Source: UBA7455 sp026713185
GTDB lineage: Bacteria; Pseudomonadota; Gammaproteobacteria; Pseudomonadales; Azotimanducaceae
Reading direction: 5' to 3'
Assembly (NCBI GenBank): GCA_963665785.1
Contig: OY762456.1
Span: forward strand, 2,914,001 to 2,978,000
DNA: 64,000 nucleotides
The first letter of the stretch is position 1. Each line of letters begins with the position of its first letter. Below are positions 17,680 through 26,720 of the stretch, in pieces. Below the pieces are notes generated by a model, which searched no databases, was not told the origin of the DNA, and worked only from the letters and a program-made list of their open reading frames with translations. The position numbers were made by a program, and so were the translations under genes.

Positions 17680-18158
17680 TCCCGGAAATTATTGAATTGA
17701 AGTGGAATGTCGAATGCCGAGTCTCTGAGAATTGAGATCACATTCTGCAAATCGTTTTTCTTCTTCCCGGAAACTCTTACCTTGTCACCCTGTATGGAAA
17801 CCTGGACTTTCATTTTCCGATCTTTAATCGTCTTGACGATTTTTCTTGCGATATCAGTTTCAATACCCTGCTGAATAAGAACACGCCTGTAATACTGCTT
17901 ACCTCTATGCTCCAGTTCTTGAATATCCATGACACCCGGGTCTATTTTACGATTCACAAGTTTGTTTCGCAGAATATCGACCATCTGATTCAACTGGATT
18001 TCAGCTTCTGCGAATAATGTGATCTGTCCATCCTGATTCTCAAATCCCGCAACAACATTCCGAAAATCATATCGGCTGCTGATTTCACGATTTGCCTGAT
18101 CAACGGCATTAGTCACTTCCTGTAGATCAACCTCTGATACAACGTCAAATGAAGGCAT
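17676..18158 (-). CDS. yajQ: YajQ-family nucleotide-binding protein
   Basis: A 160-residue protein, the standard YajQ length, beginning MPSFDVVSEVDLQEVTNAVDQ and containing SSRYDFR and the C-terminal KVRVSGKKKNDLQNVI, the YajQ/DUF520 repeats. Members bind cyclic di-GMP (Xanthomonas, Pseudomonas) and have been linked to transcription and virulence control. It precedes ampG with a 4-bp overlap. Upstream, a 7-bp inverted repeat (18241-18265, arms ACCTGAC/GTCAGGT) lies in the divergent region shared with the adenosyltransferase gene. Confidence 0.9.
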   Translation of the reverse strand: MPSFDVVSEVDLQEVTNAVDQANREISSRYDFRNVVAGFENQDGQITLFAEAEIQLNQMVDILRNKLVNRKIDPGVMDIQELEHRGKQYYRRVLIQQGIETDIARKIVKTIKDRKMKVQVSIQGDKVRVSGKKKNDLQNVISILRDSAFDIPLQFNNFRD

Positions 18159-18309
18159 TATTTTTCCATACTCCCTGAATGTTCACCAATTACTGGAGAT
18201 TATTACACCAGGCACTATAATCGTTCAGCAAGAATAACAGACCTGACACCTGCGACAAGTCAGGTGAATGTAATCTGTTGTTAAGCTATTGATCAATACC
18301 GGGCACAAC

Positions 18310-18915
18310 ATGGGCAAGCGACTATCCAGGATTTACACCCGTACCGGCGATAATGGCGAAACGGGTCTTGGGGACGGCACCCGTATCTCAAAGGATCATC
18401 CCCGCACGGAAGCCATGGGGACAGTTGATGAACTCAACAGTGTACTGGGTATGCTGATTGAGGAAATGCGGATTTCAGGTAATACGGACCTTGCATCTCT
18501 GACGTCATTTCTCCGTTATTGCCAGCATCGAATATTTGATCTGGGCGGTGAGCTTTCAATACCAGGGTTCAAAATTATCACGCCGCATCATGTCGATAAA
18601 ACAGAACAGGCACTGGATGAACTGAATAAGCATCTGCAACCCCTTGAGAATTTCATTCTCCCAGGCGGTTCACGGCTTATTGCAAGTGCGCATCTTGCCC
18701 GGGCAGTCTGCCGACGGGCAGAACGATGTGTGGTAACTCTGGGGGCACAGGAAGATATCAATCCTGAAGCTCTACGCTTTCTCAACCGTCTTTCCGACTA
18801 CCTGTTTGTCGCTGCAAGAACCTGTGCACGACTGACGAATGTCGACGAGGTTCTGTGGCAGAAAGATGAAGTGGTGGGCCCACCAGGACTTGAACCTGGG
18901 ACCAATGGATTATGA
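18310..18915 (+). CDS. Cob(I)alamin adenosyltransferase, PduO/MMAB type
   Basis: The N-terminus RIYTRTGDNGETGLGDGTRISKDHPRTEAMGTVDELNS is the ATP-binding signature of PduO-type adenosyltransferases, and RRAERCVVTL lies in the active-site helix. The enzyme makes adenosylcobalamin. I chose ATG 18310 over TTG 18289. The last 15 codons (from about 18872, encoding GPPGLEPGTNGL) read antisense through the tRNA gene at 18872-18948. This is odd: the natural stop seems to have been lost and the frame now terminates inside the tRNA. The catalytic core is complete, so the protein is probably active. Confidence 0.88.
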   Translation: MGKRLSRIYTRTGDNGETGLGDGTRISKDHPRTEAMGTVDELNSVLGMLIEEMRISGNTDLASLTSFLRYCQHRIFDLGGELSIPGFKIITPHHVDKTEQALDELNKHLQPLENFILPGGSRLIASAHLARAVCRRAERCVVTLGAQEDINPEALRFLNRLSDYLFVAARTCARLTNVDEVLWQKDEVVGPPGLEPGTNGL

Positions 18916-18948
18916 GTCCACTGCTCTGACCAACTGAGCTATAGGCCC
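18872..18948 (-). tRNA. tRNA-Ile2 (anticodon CAU, lysidine-type)
   Basis: A 77-base cloverleaf including an encoded CCA end, acceptor GGGCCTA/TGGGCCC, anticodon loop CTCATAA and T-loop GTTCAAGTC. The CAU anticodon fits elongator Met or Ile2. C4-G69 and C5-G68 in the acceptor, a G27-U43 pair and A37-A38 are the determinants I recall for TilS recognition and match E. coli tRNA-Ile2. E. coli ileX also lies just downstream of rpoD. It is 28 bp past the rpoD stop on the same strand, so it may be co-transcribed. Confidence 0.88.
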
Positions 18949-18976
18949 TCTTAATTCGAGGCAGGTACCTGAATAA

Positions 18977-20800
18977 TCAGGAAGAAGTTTCGTCCAGGAA
19001 ACTCTTCAAGTGACCGGACCGGGTCGGATGTCGGAGTTTGCGCAATGCCTTGGCTTCGATTTGTCGTATCCGCTCCCGCGTTACATCAAACTGCTTACCC
19101 ACTTCTTCCAGAGTGTGGTCAGTGTTCATATCAATGCCAAATCGCATCCGCAGCACCTTTGCCTCGCGAGAGGTCAGCCCGGACAATACGCCTCGGGTGG
19201 CTTCCCGCAGACCCTCGTCGGTTGCGGTATCAACCGGAGATCCGACAAACGCATTTTCACCAAGGCTGGCATCAGAATCCAGAAAGTCTCCCAAATGAGA
19301 ATCTTCATCTTCACCAACCGGAGTTTCCATGGAAATCGGATCCTTGGCGATTTTGAGGACACGGCGGATTTTGTCCTCCGGCATATCCATCCTTACACTC
19401 AGTTCATCCGGAGTAGGCTCACGGCCCTTTTCCTGCAACATCTGTCTGGAGATACGTGACAGTTTATTGATAGTCTCAATCATATGCACAGGGATCCGGA
19501 TAGTTCTGGCCTGATCAGCTATGGATCGGGTAATCGCCTGTCGAATCCACCAGGTAGCGTAAGTTGAGAACTTGTAGCCACGTCTATATTCGAATTTATC
19601 CACAGCTTTCATCAATCCGATATTCCCTTCCTGAATCAGATCAAGAAATTGCAGCCCGCGGTTTGTATATTTTTTCGCGATGGAAATCACCAGACGTAGA
19701 TTGGCTTCCACCATATCCTTTTTAGCCCGGCGCTCCTTGGCTTCGCCAATAGACATACGACGGTTGATATCCTTGATTTCACTGACCTCAAGACCGCATT
19801 TTTCTATTGTCTGAAGGATGCGTTTCTGACTGCGAACAATTTCCTCTTCATATTTCCTGAAATCCTTGAATCCTGCACTGATCTGTTGCTGTACCCAACT
19901 GAGATCGGCTTCGTTCCCTGTGAATTCCTTCAGGAAGGTTTTTCTGGGCATTCTGAGCTTGCGAACACAGGTGTTCATGATGTGGCGTTCGTAACGTCGA
20001 ATCTGCCTCTGGATTTCACGTGGGATCGCAACGACGCTGTCATACTGCCGTGGGACAAATTTGAAAAACTGGAAAGCTTTTCCAAGGTTCTTCAATTCCA
20101 TTGTTCCCTTGGCGGAGGTACGACCGTTTCTTTTGATGGAATTTTGAGTTTTGGTGTACTGCTTCTTCAGTGCCTCAAAACGTTCCACCGCAAGTTCCAG
20201 ATCCGGTCCCTTGTGCTCTTCCTTTTTATCTTTCTCATCCCTCACCTGTCCCGGTACAATCTGGGCTGCAGGTTTCACATTTTCAGTGGGATCAAGAAAG
20301 CCTATGAGAATATCAGTAAGCTTGCTTTCATCTCCATAAGTCACCTTGTATTGATCAAGGATTTTTTCCACAACACCTGGAAACTGTGCGGCGGCATGCA
20401 GGACGTCCCTGATGCCCTCTTCAATACGCTTGGCAATAACAATCTCACCTTCCCGGGTAAGCAATTCCACAGTACCCATTTCCCGCATATACATACGAAC
20501 CGGATCCGTAGTACGGCCAATTTCGTTCTCAACGGCCACAAGTACTTCTGCGGCTTCCTCGGCAGCAAGTTCATCCGTCGAGTCACCCTCTACCATCAAA
20601 TCATCGGATTCCGGTGCATTCTCATGAACTGTTATGCCCATATCGTTAATCATACCGATAATGTCTTCGATTTGATCCGGGTCTGAAATCTCATTCGGGA
20701 GGTGATCATTCACCTCAGCATAAGTCAGGTAACCTTGTTCACGACCCTTGCTGATAAGCTCTTTCAATCGTGATTCCTGTTGCGCTAATCCGCTCGACAT
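18977..20800 (-). CDS. rpoD: RNA polymerase sigma factor RpoD (sigma-70)
   Basis: A 607-residue primary sigma factor. Region 1.1 is present at the N-terminus (ESRLKELISKGREQGYLTYAEVNDHLP), region 1.2 at DPVRMYMREMG, region 2 at LQFLDLIQEGNIGLMKAVDKFEYRRGYKFSTYATWWIRQAI (quoted in part: KFSTYATWWIRQ), and region 4 with LEEVGKQFDVTRERIRQIEAKAL. It directs housekeeping transcription. It is the last protein gene of the rpsU-yqeY-dnaG-rpoD block, followed by the tRNA. Confidence 0.98.
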   Translation of the reverse strand: MSSGLAQQESRLKELISKGREQGYLTYAEVNDHLPNEISDPDQIEDIIGMINDMGITVHENAPESDDLMVEGDSTDELAAEEAAEVLVAVENEIGRTTDPVRMYMREMGTVELLTREGEIVIAKRIEEGIRDVLHAAAQFPGVVEKILDQYKVTYGDESKLTDILIGFLDPTENVKPAAQIVPGQVRDEKDKKEEHKGPDLELAVERFEALKKQYTKTQNSIKRNGRTSAKGTMELKNLGKAFQFFKFVPRQYDSVVAIPREIQRQIRRYERHIMNTCVRKLRMPRKTFLKEFTGNEADLSWVQQQISAGFKDFRKYEEEIVRSQKRILQTIEKCGLEVSEIKDINRRMSIGEAKERRAKKDMVEANLRLVISIAKKYTNRGLQFLDLIQEGNIGLMKAVDKFEYRRGYKFSTYATWWIRQAITRSIADQARTIRIPVHMIETINKLSRISRQMLQEKGREPTPDELSVRMDMPEDKIRRVLKIAKDPISMETPVGEDEDSHLGDFLDSDASLGENAFVGSPVDTATDEGLREATRGVLSGLTSREAKVLRMRFGIDMNTDHTLEEVGKQFDVTRERIRQIEAKALRKLRHPTRSGHLKSFLDETSS

Positions 20801-20914
20801 AAGACCTCTTTAAAATGTATGAGAATGACAAAGCAGGCTATTATAGCGAGTGATCACCTGTCATTCCACTTCACTGTGATTGAAAATGCTGTTTCCGGCT
20901 ACAGCGTCAATACT

Positions 20915-20930
20915 ATGGAGATTTCTCCAT
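20915..20930 (-). terminator. Possible stem-loop between dnaG and rpoD
   Basis: A perfect 7-bp inverted repeat ATGGAGA/TCTCCAT with a 2-base spacer lies directly after the dnaG stop. Without a U-run on the coding strand it is more likely an attenuator or processing signal than a full terminator; E. coli has an RNA processing site in the same gap. Confidence 0.35.
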
Positions 20931-20932
20931 TT

Positions 20933-22726
20933 TCAGTGCTTTTTTCGCGGATGATCTTTGATTTTCTCACGTTCGGACGCGGATAATGACGAGTATGGTT
21001 TGTCCAGTAATTTCCTGTGGCTCTCCTGCTCAGCACGTTTATCCAATTTTGCAAGACGTGATCGCAGTATCCCGGAAAATTCTCCATGGAATTCCGATAC
21101 ATCCAGAATATGCTCACGAGACAACAGGCTCTCAAGATACCCGGTGCGGGATTTATCATGATAAGCATGGACAAGTTCCGCCGGTTTTATGTCTCCACTC
21201 TGCAGTATCAATTCCATTAACTCTATCAGTAGCCTGCAGTTCTGATCATCCCTGAGACGAGAATAGTCTTCTTCTGTGAATCGAGAGGCAAGTTCCGGTT
21301 GCTGCAGCAACATACTGACAGCATTTTCAATCTGGGCAATTTCCTGTTCACCTGGTTTATAAGGCTCTCCGGGGATATGTGGAGTGCCCCGGGTGAAGGA
21401 ATGAGCACTTTCGGAATCACCTCTCTTTCTATTCCCGGGGTATTGTGATGAAGCAGACAACAGACGATCTGTGGACAGTCCGGTTCTGGTGGACAGTTCA
21501 TCTATCATCAGTTGCTTGAATACACCTTCAGGTATCCTTTGAATCATGGGAATAGCGGATTTGCTGAGTGCAGCCTTGCCCTCCGGTGTTTCCATGTCCA
21601 GGGACGACTCAAGTCTGGAATAAAAGAATTCCGTCAAAGGTGTTGCACGACTCAGTCGAAGTTCAAATCTGTCTCTGCCTTCCTGACGTACCAGCGTGTC
21701 CGGATCTTCTCCTTCCGGTAGAAACAGAAATGCGGCAAACCGTCCGTCCTGCATAAACTCCAACACGGTGTCCATCGCTTTCCAAGCCGCACTGCGTCCT
21801 GCCGTATCTCCATCAAAACAGAATACAATTCGTGAGACTATTCGGTATAACCGCTCGATGTGATCAGGTGAAGTGGCGGTACCGAGAGTTGCTACAGAGT
21901 AATTGATATTGTGTTGCGCGAGAGCAACAACATCCATATAACCTTCTACAACGATAATCTGTTCAAGGTTACGGGTGCGTCGACGGGCTTCATACAAACC
22001 GTAAAGTTCCCGCCCCTTGTGAAATACTGGAGTTTCCGGCGAATTCAGGTACTTTGGTTTGTCATCGCCAATAACTCTTCCACCAAAAGCAATAGTGCGT
22101 CCACGGATATCCCTGATGGGAAACATCACCCGGTCACGGAATCGGTCGTATGCGCTATCCTGGTCATTATTCTGGGTAAGCATTCCAGACCGGATCAGGA
22201 GATTATGATTCTCACTGTCGTCTGCCATGGACGATTGCAGGTTATCCCAGCCCGGAGGGGCGTATCCCAACCCGAAATCACGGGCAATTGCACCGGATAA
22301 TCCCCGCCCTCGAAGGTAATTGACTGCCCGGTCTCGCTGTGGATGGGTTTTTAACTGCTCTCGATAGAATGCCGCTGCCTTGTCAAGAATCTCGTAAATG
22401 GTATCCCTTTGCTGATTGACCCTGCCTGATTGACTCTGCCGGGGGACCTCCATACCCACCCTTGCGGCCAGCATTTCGATAGCGGGGATAAAATCAAGGT
22501 GCTCAATTTGCTTCAGGAATTCAAGTGCAGTGCCCCTTGCCTGACAACCGAAACAATAGTAGAACTGCTTGTCCTGACTCACCGTAAATGACGGTGTTTT
22601 CTCATCGTGGAATGGGCAGAGGCCCAAATAGTCCTTGCCTGCTTTTTTGAGAGTAACCCGCGGCTCAATAATCTCTACGATATCGATACGCGAAAGAAGT
22701 TCGTCTATAAATTCCTGAGGTATCAC
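20933..22726 (-). CDS. dnaG: DNA primase
   Basis: A 597-residue primase with the CHC2 zinc motif (C37, H40, C58, C61), the TOPRIM acidic motif EGYMDVVALAQHNI and FCFDGDTAGRSAAWKAM, and a helicase-binding C-terminal domain. It makes RNA primers at the replication fork. It is 70 bp downstream of yqeY and 132 bp upstream of rpoD in the macromolecular synthesis operon. Confidence 0.97.
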   Translation of the reverse strand: MIPQEFIDELLSRIDIVEIIEPRVTLKKAGKDYLGLCPFHDEKTPSFTVSQDKQFYYCFGCQARGTALEFLKQIEHLDFIPAIEMLAARVGMEVPRQSQSGRVNQQRDTIYEILDKAAAFYREQLKTHPQRDRAVNYLRGRGLSGAIARDFGLGYAPPGWDNLQSSMADDSENHNLLIRSGMLTQNNDQDSAYDRFRDRVMFPIRDIRGRTIAFGGRVIGDDKPKYLNSPETPVFHKGRELYGLYEARRRTRNLEQIIVVEGYMDVVALAQHNINYSVATLGTATSPDHIERLYRIVSRIVFCFDGDTAGRSAAWKAMDTVLEFMQDGRFAAFLFLPEGEDPDTLVRQEGRDRFELRLSRATPLTEFFYSRLESSLDMETPEGKAALSKSAIPMIQRIPEGVFKQLMIDELSTRTGLSTDRLLSASSQYPGNRKRGDSESAHSFTRGTPHIPGEPYKPGEQEIAQIENAVSMLLQQPELASRFTEEDYSRLRDDQNCRLLIELMELILQSGDIKPAELVHAYHDKSRTGYLESLLSREHILDVSEFHGEFSGILRSRLAKLDKRAEQESHRKLLDKPYSSLSASEREKIKDHPRKKH

Positions 22727-22796
22727 ACTGGATTCAAGTAGAGCCTGATATATGACAGAATGGCATCAGGACGCCGCCAGTGCAAGCAAAGTTGGA

Positions 22797-23246
22797 TCAG
22801 TTGAGTCTGGATTTTACCAATGTTCCGACGACCCCCATGTCAACCCGACCCTGAACATGATTTTTCAACCGGCCCATGACCTTCCCCATATCACGCATTG
22901 ATTCCGCACCAGTCTCTGCAACTGCTTCATCAATCAGTGCTTCAAGTTCAGCGGAATCAAGCTGATCCGGCATGAACTCATTGATCACATCAAGTTCAAG
23001 CTGCTCCTGCTCTACCAGATCATCACGACCCACATTTTTAAACTGTGAAAGAGAATCACGACGTTGTCTGGTCATTTTATCCAGAATGGCGAGAATCCGT
23101 TGATCCGTAAGTTCAATACGCTCATCTACTTCGACTTTTTTGAAATCAGCGGAAATGAGTCGCAATGCCGCCAGCCGTTTTTTATCGCGAGCACGCATGG
23201 CAATCTTCACCTGTTCCTGAACCTGTTTCTGTATTGTAGAACTCAT
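22797..23246 (-). CDS. YqeY/GatB-tail-like protein
   Basis: A 149-residue YqeY family protein (QVKIAMRARDKKRLAALRLI, NEFMPDQLDSAELEALIDEA, MGKVMGRLKNHVQGRVDMG). The fold matches the C-terminal domain of GatB in the tRNA-dependent amidotransferase. Its precise role is unknown; a tRNA-linked role is inferred from GatB. It sits between rpsU and dnaG, as in many gammaproteobacteria. Confidence 0.93.
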   Translation of the reverse strand: MSSTIQKQVQEQVKIAMRARDKKRLAALRLISADFKKVEVDERIELTDQRILAILDKMTRQRRDSLSQFKNVGRDDLVEQEQLELDVINEFMPDQLDSAELEALIDEAVAETGAESMRDMGKVMGRLKNHVQGRVDMGVVGTLVKSRLN

Positions 23247-23321
23247 CAGGGAATCCCAGGTGGTAAGTCATTTAAGGCATAGATATTATATGCCAACTTG
23301 AGGTTTTTCAGGTGGTGTGAA

Positions 23322-23537
23322 TCAGTACAACCGTTCCATGCGACGGGATTCACGCTGAACTTTTTTTGCGTATCGTTTGACTGCGGCAGCGGCTTTACGT
23401 TTTCTGACCGATGTAGGTTTCTCGTAAAATTCACGTTTTTTGACTTCGGCTAATATGCCTGCCTTCTCACAGGATCGCTTGAATCTTCGTAACGCTATGT
23501 CAAAGGGCTCGTTTTCCTTTACTCTTACGTGTGGCAT
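23322..23537 (-). CDS. rpsU: 30S ribosomal protein S21
   Basis: A 71-residue S21: MPHVRVKENEPFDIALRRF, KKREFYEKPTSVRKRKAA and a basic tail ending RRMERLY. It helps mRNA pairing on the 30S subunit. I chose ATG 23537 rather than a GTG two codons upstream. It opens the block with yqeY, dnaG and rpoD. An IS1380-family element is inserted 68-72 bp upstream of the start. Confidence 0.97.
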   Translation of the reverse strand: MPHVRVKENEPFDIALRRFKRSCEKAGILAEVKKREFYEKPTSVRKRKAAAAVKRYAKKVQRESRRMERLY

Positions 23538-23567
23538 GTACACTCTTGTCTGTTTCGAAGGGCGTGT

Positions 23568-23596
23568 ACTCTAGCAATTATCGGCTCGCAATGCAA
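23568..23596 (-). promoter_or_regulatory. Likely core promoter of rpsU
   Basis: Minus-strand TTGCAT (complement of 23591-23596) and TAGAGT (complement of 23568-23573) are spaced by 17 bases. The IS starts 13 bp beyond the -35 box, so the core promoter survives the insertion while upstream elements are displaced. Confidence 0.5.
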
Positions 23597-23636
23597 AGTC
23601 ATACCACAACCCAAATCCTTACATAGGCATTTGTCA

Positions 23637-23672
23637 CCTCTCAAAATGACTGATTTCAGTCATGTTGAGAGG
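23637..23672. repeat. Long hairpin inside the left end of the IS
   Basis: The arms CCTCTCAA-A-ATGACTG and CAGTCAT-G-TTGAGAGG pair around a 4-base loop. It lies between the transposase stop and the terminal repeat. It could stop transcripts crossing the element end or fold mRNA to block read-in translation. No U-run follows it. Confidence 0.65.
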
Positions 23673-23827
23673 CACCCGTGACTGTCTTTGAGTCAAGGGG
23701 ATAAAAAATATGCTTTTGACAGCCTGTTTTTTATCGCATGACCGCATTTGGCAGCATCGCCCATTTTTCAGGCAAGCGGAACCTTGCACGGTTGTGCCCA
23801 GGGGTTATTCGGCGGCTTTTTACCGCG

Positions 23828-25147
23828 TTAGATCGGCGGCGGTTCAATCTCCCTCATTAGATCCAATAGCTTCGCTAATAATTTTTGGTGGTCTTCACGT
23901 AATTTAATGATGATCTGACGTCCTGTCTTAACCACCTTGGCGGCGAGCGCATAGACGCGCCAACGCAGCGTGATAACACGCTTGGTGGCCAGTTCTTCAG
24001 GTAATAACTGTCGCATTAAAGCAAACAGATTGTAGGACAGTGCCGTGACCGCAAAGTACAGGGCGTTAGCGTTAAAATCGCTACACGGTAATGTGTCCCC
24101 ACCAAAATCCAGCTTCAGTTCCTTGATGCGGTTTTCGCTGGTTTCACCGCGTTGGTTGTACCAGTGGACGATTTCACTATCGCTACAATGATCCTTATTG
24201 GTGGCTATCGCACGGTAAATATAGCCCCCCACGGCCATTTCATCTGATGTGTTATCCCCTAAATCCAAACAGGCCTGGCCGCGCTTTACTTGCCGTTGCA
24301 GCACTAGGGTAAAAGGTTCTTTATAATCGCCAATACAGTGTGTGGTACGGCATGTTTCCTGCTCAGTGGGTTCCCCGTCAGCATCCAATACAGGACACCA
24401 CTGTGCAGCACTCAGTTCCGCCAGGAACTGTTTGATGGGCGCACTCATCCTGGCTCTAATCGCATAGCTAATGCTATTGTCATCGCAATATTGAATGATT
24501 TTTGATTGATACCCTGCACAATCAATGCGCAGTGCTTTCACACGTACGCCTGTGGGCAGTGCTGTTTCACACTGCTGAATGAACTCAAGATTCCGGCTCG
24601 CGGGCGCTGCGTTGCCGACACGAAAATCGCAGGCGACAATTTGATCCGTTTCAGCAATGTGACCCACCATCGGCATATAGCCCTGGTTTTTGTTATACGT
24701 CCACTTCGCTTCTGCTTTACTCGACACCACCTCGCTGGCATCAATGTCTAGTGTGACGGCCTTGCACCGGTGCAGTGCTGCTTTCAGCAAATGCTTATTG
24801 ACCGCCTGCATAGCCTGCATCGATGCCGGCGCCTTACCGAGCCGGCGCAACCATTTCCCCAAGGCTGTAGCGCAAGGAAAACTCTCCAGTGACAACACAG
24901 ACAACAAGGCTTTATCGTCATTGAGCAAACGAACATCGTCTAAATGAAAACCAGCGTCGTGTTGCATGAGCATAAGTGTTTGCACATAAGTTGAGGCGGC
25001 AAACCCTCGATTGCTATTGGGTTGTGGAAAATGCTGGTCGACGCAGGCCGAAAACTGGATTGACTCCATGAGCTGGGCCGGGAGTAATAATCCAGCGCGT
25101 GAGGTTAATAAGCCTTTAGTCGTGGCAAGTTTATGCGGTAGAATCAT
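23828..25147 (-). CDS. IS1380-family transposase
   Basis: The protein of about 439 residues has the IS1380 pattern: VTLDIDASEVVSSKAEAKWTYN (first catalytic Asp in LDID; quoted in part), VKALRIDCAGYQSKIIQYC (second Asp) and HWYNQRGETSENRIKELKLDFGGD (the YNQRG..E.RIKELK box with the catalytic Glu; quoted in part). These DDE residues look intact. I chose ATG 25147, preceded by AAGG; an upstream TTG at 25198 would add 17 residues. A TATAAT box (complement of 25202-25207) upstream may drive it. Confidence 0.92.
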   Translation of the reverse strand: MILPHKLATTKGLLTSRAGLLLPAQLMESIQFSACVDQHFPQPNSNRGFAASTYVQTLMLMQHDAGFHLDDVRLLNDDKALLSVLSLESFPCATALGKWLRRLGKAPASMQAMQAVNKHLLKAALHRCKAVTLDIDASEVVSSKAEAKWTYNKNQGYMPMVGHIAETDQIVACDFRVGNAAPASRNLEFIQQCETALPTGVRVKALRIDCAGYQSKIIQYCDDNSISYAIRARMSAPIKQFLAELSAAQWCPVLDADGEPTEQETCRTTHCIGDYKEPFTLVLQRQVKRGQACLDLGDNTSDEMAVGGYIYRAIATNKDHCSDSEIVHWYNQRGETSENRIKELKLDFGGDTLPCSDFNANALYFAVTALSYNLFALMRQLLPEELATKRVITLRWRVYALAAKVVKTGRQIIIKLREDHQKLLAKLLDLMREIEPPPI

Positions 25148-25279
25148 GGTAAGCCTTGAGTTGTTGCACCCATTGGGTGATGGTGGGTTTTGTTGCAAAC
25201 CATTATACAGCCAAGGCTTCCTGCGTTTTAGTGATTTCTATGTACGGATTGGGGCACAAATTCATAAACAGGGAGAATT

Positions 25280-26338
25280 ATGAAAGTCATCGGCATTGAA
25301 ACATCCTGTGACGAGACTGGAGTCGCGATCTATGACGCTGAAGCCGGACTCATCGCTGATCTGCTTTACAGCCAGATTGATCTGCACAGGAATTACGGCG
25401 GCGTAGTACCTGAAATTGCATCCAGGGACCACATCCGCAAGACCTTGCCAATGATAGTGGATGCAATGGCAGAAGCCGGTTGTCATTCCCGGGATATCAG
25501 CGCCATAGCCTATACCGCCGGTCCAGGTTTGATCGGCGCCCTGCTGGTGGGCGCCAGTATTGCCAAATCCCTGGCCCTTGCCTGGGACATTCCAGCACTT
25601 GGCATTCATCATATGGAAGGCCATCTGCTCGCCGCAACCATGTCACCCAATCCACCCCCCTACCCTTTCGTTGCCCTGCTTGTTTCCGGAGGACACACAC
25701 AATTAATGGAATGCCGCGCACATGGTCAATATGTCTTATTGGGAGAATCCCAGGATGATGCAGCGGGGGAGGCATTTGACAAGGTGGCAAAAATGCTTGG
25801 GCTTGCATACCCTGGAGGCCCCCAGATAGCCAGGGCTGCAGAAAATGGCATTCCAGGCAGATTTGTTTTCCCCCGGCCAATGACAGGAAAACCCGGTCTT
25901 GACTTCAGCTTCAGCGGGCTCAAGACCTTTGTACTGAATACCATTCACGACCAGGGGTCCCTGACGGCACAGGATAAAGCAGATATTGCCTGGGCCTTTC
26001 AGGAGGCTGTTGTAGATACAATTCGAATCAAGTGCCAACGGGCAATAGAGCACACCGGACTTGATAATCTGGTGATTGCCGGTGGCGTCAGCGCCAATCA
26101 GTTGCTGCGGGCCAGACTGCAAGCGATGACAGAGAAAAAAGGCTGTTCACTGCATTTTCCGGCGCCAAACCTTTGTACCGACAATGGTGCGATGATTGCT
26201 TATGCAGGATATTTGAGGCTGGTCTCCGGGCAGAGGGATAATCTGGAAATTCAGGTCAGACCCAGGTGGCCTATGGATCAACTGGCTCCCGGACCAGGTG
26301 ATTCAATACAGACATCTCTGCAGCCGAGTCATACATGA
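25280..26338 (+). CDS. tsaD: tRNA N6-adenosine threonylcarbamoyltransferase
   Basis: A 352-residue TsaD: MKVIGIETSCDETGVAIYD, metal-binding HHMEGHLLA, LVSGGHTQLM, and GGVSANQLLR with the C-terminal TDNGAMIAYAG. It transfers threonylcarbamoyl to A37 of ANN-decoding tRNAs, and is essential in most bacteria. An AGGGAG ribosome site precedes the start. The IS1380 element ends 25 bp upstream of the ATG, so the native promoter was pushed 1.6 kb away. folB overlaps its end by 4 bp. Confidence 0.97.
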   Translation: MKVIGIETSCDETGVAIYDAEAGLIADLLYSQIDLHRNYGGVVPEIASRDHIRKTLPMIVDAMAEAGCHSRDISAIAYTAGPGLIGALLVGASIAKSLALAWDIPALGIHHMEGHLLAATMSPNPPPYPFVALLVSGGHTQLMECRAHGQYVLLGESQDDAAGEAFDKVAKMLGLAYPGGPQIARAAENGIPGRFVFPRPMTGKPGLDFSFSGLKTFVLNTIHDQGSLTAQDKADIAWAFQEAVVDTIRIKCQRAIEHTGLDNLVIAGGVSANQLLRARLQAMTEKKGCSLHFPAPNLCTDNGAMIAYAGYLRLVSGQRDNLEIQVRPRWPMDQLAPGPGDSIQTSLQPSHT

Positions 26339-26703
26339 AGGACATCGTTTTCATTAAAGGGCTTACGGTAGAAACCATAATCGGAGTCTATGCCCGGGAA
26401 CGGTCGATCAGGCAAATTGTTTTCCTGGATATCGAAATACTGACTGATATTTCCGGTGCTGCCGGATCGGACCGTATTGAGGATGCATTGGATTACAAGG
26501 CCATAGCAGACCGCGTCACGAGCTATACAAAAAACAGTCGATTTTTCCTGCTGGAGGCGTTGGCAGAAAATATAGCGACTTTAATCCTGGATGAGTTTTG
26601 TGTTGAATGGCTACGTCTCAGAGTCTGCAAACCTGGAGCAGTTCAAAATGCAGAAAATGTGGGCATCGTCATCGAACGCGGTACTCAACCCGAGGACAGG
26701 TGA
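26335..26703 (+). CDS. folB: Dihydroneopterin aldolase
   Basis: A 122-residue FolB (MKDIVFIKGLTVETIIGVYARERSIRQ quoted in part: LTVETIIGVYARER; DALDYKAIADRVTSY; FFLLEALAENIATLIL; KPGAVQNAENVGIVIER). It cleaves dihydroneopterin to hydroxymethyldihydropterin and glycolaldehyde in folate synthesis. The 4-bp overlap with tsaD shows coupled translation. Confidence 0.93.
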   Translation: MKDIVFIKGLTVETIIGVYARERSIRQIVFLDIEILTDISGAAGSDRIEDALDYKAIADRVTSYTKNSRFFLLEALAENIATLILDEFCVEWLRLRVCKPGAVQNAENVGIVIERGTQPEDR

Positions 26704-26720
26704 TTTCAGGAATTTCTGAC

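Larger units (their letters stand above)
23610..25254 (-). mobile_element. Complete IS1380-family insertion sequence
   Basis: The 1645-bp element has 17-bp terminal inverted repeats, CCCAAATCCTTACATAG (23610-23626) and CCCCAATCCGTACATAG (complement of 25238-25254), matching at 15 of 17. It is flanked by a perfect 5-bp direct repeat CACAA (23605-23609 and 25255-25259), the target duplication. It carries one transposase gene. A long hairpin (23637-23672, arms of 8 and 7 bp separated by one unpaired base) lies inside the left end. It sits between rpsU and tsaD, in what was their shared divergent promoter region of about 100 bp. Confidence 0.95.

Noticed and set aside
19886..20686. 266-codon open frame on the plus strand inside rpoD
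   Set aside because: It lies wholly antisense to RpoD and has no motifs.
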